Shown: piece by piece, positions 5,279-5,337 of the stretch | Layout: each line of letters starts with the position of its first letter | Position numbering within the stretch: position 1 is the stretch's first letter | From: a bacterium | GTDB lineage: Bacteria > Vulcanimicrobiota > CADAWZ01 | DNA length: 5,337 nucleotides | NCBI GenBank assembly: GCA_024409025.1 | Contig: JAKSUM010000111.1 | Coordinates: 1 to 5,337 of the forward strand | Reading direction: 5' to 3' | Position numbers and translations under genes: made by a program | The notes under the pieces: model-generated | Seen by the model: the letters and a program-made list of their open reading frames with translations, nothing else | What the model was told of the DNA's origin: nothing | The model's database searches: none

Positions 5279-5337
5279 AGCGGGAGAGGGGATTCGAACC
5301 CCCGACCCCCGCCTTGGCAAGGCGATGCTCTAGCCGC
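5279..5337 (-). tRNA. tRNA-Gly(GCC), second copy, 5' part beyond the window
   Basis: The 3' 59 bases of a second tRNA-Gly(GCC), cut by the window end within the D arm. It has U73, acceptor 3' strand CTCCCGC, a canonical T loop and anticodon loop TTGCCAA. It matches the first tRNA-Gly at every aligned base but one, in the acceptor (5284 against 5006). The unseen 5' strand should therefore start GCGGGAG if pairing is kept. It is transcribed first of the four, 31 bases before tRNA-Leu; the cluster's promoter is outside the window. Confidence 0.93.

Overview
This window shows bacterial chromosomal DNA of moderate GC. It carries a housekeeping protein quality-control operon, with a tRNA cluster upstream and a truncated signalling gene downstream. 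Every gene I can support is on the minus strand, so transcription runs from high to low coordinates. The phylum cannot be fixed from the sequence. Strong Shine-Dalgarno sites, sigma70-type promoter spacing, frequent GTG/TTG starts and tRNAs without an encoded CCA indicate a bacterium, perhaps an uncultured gut-type lineage.

Right end (about 4959-5337): a tRNA cluster reads Gly(GCC) (cut by the window edge), Leu(TAG), Lys(CTT), Gly(GCC). It ends in a long, nearly symmetric Rho-independent terminator at 4959-4997. The two Gly genes are near-identical copies. The Leu and Lys genes have unusual T-arms.

Middle (1321-4813): a well-formed sigma70-type promoter at 4785-4813 precedes tig (trigger factor), clpP (protease subunit) and clpX (unfoldase). 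Gaps between genes are only 33 and 13 bp, and a terminator at 1263-1295 follows clpX. Trigger factor binds nascent chains at the ribosome, while ClpX unfolds substrates and feeds them to the ClpP chamber. The operon therefore joins folding at synthesis with degradation. Trigger factor carries a His-rich tail followed by four EEAKA repeats. clpP starts with TTG and clpX with GTG, each behind a strong ribosome binding site. The lon gene that often follows clpX is not there.

Left end (1-1260): a separate gene encodes a membrane-anchored GAF and HD-GYP protein, a likely cyclic-di-GMP phosphodiesterase family member. Its frame stops at TGA exactly where the tyrosine of the GYP motif should be. Removing one base restores Gly-Tyr-Pro, so this looks like a frameshift or sequence error rather than a natural C-terminus.

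I found no mobile element, CRISPR array or clearly new system. The best leads are the GYP-site stop, the atypical tRNA-Leu T-arm, the trigger factor tail and the palindromes in the tig leader.
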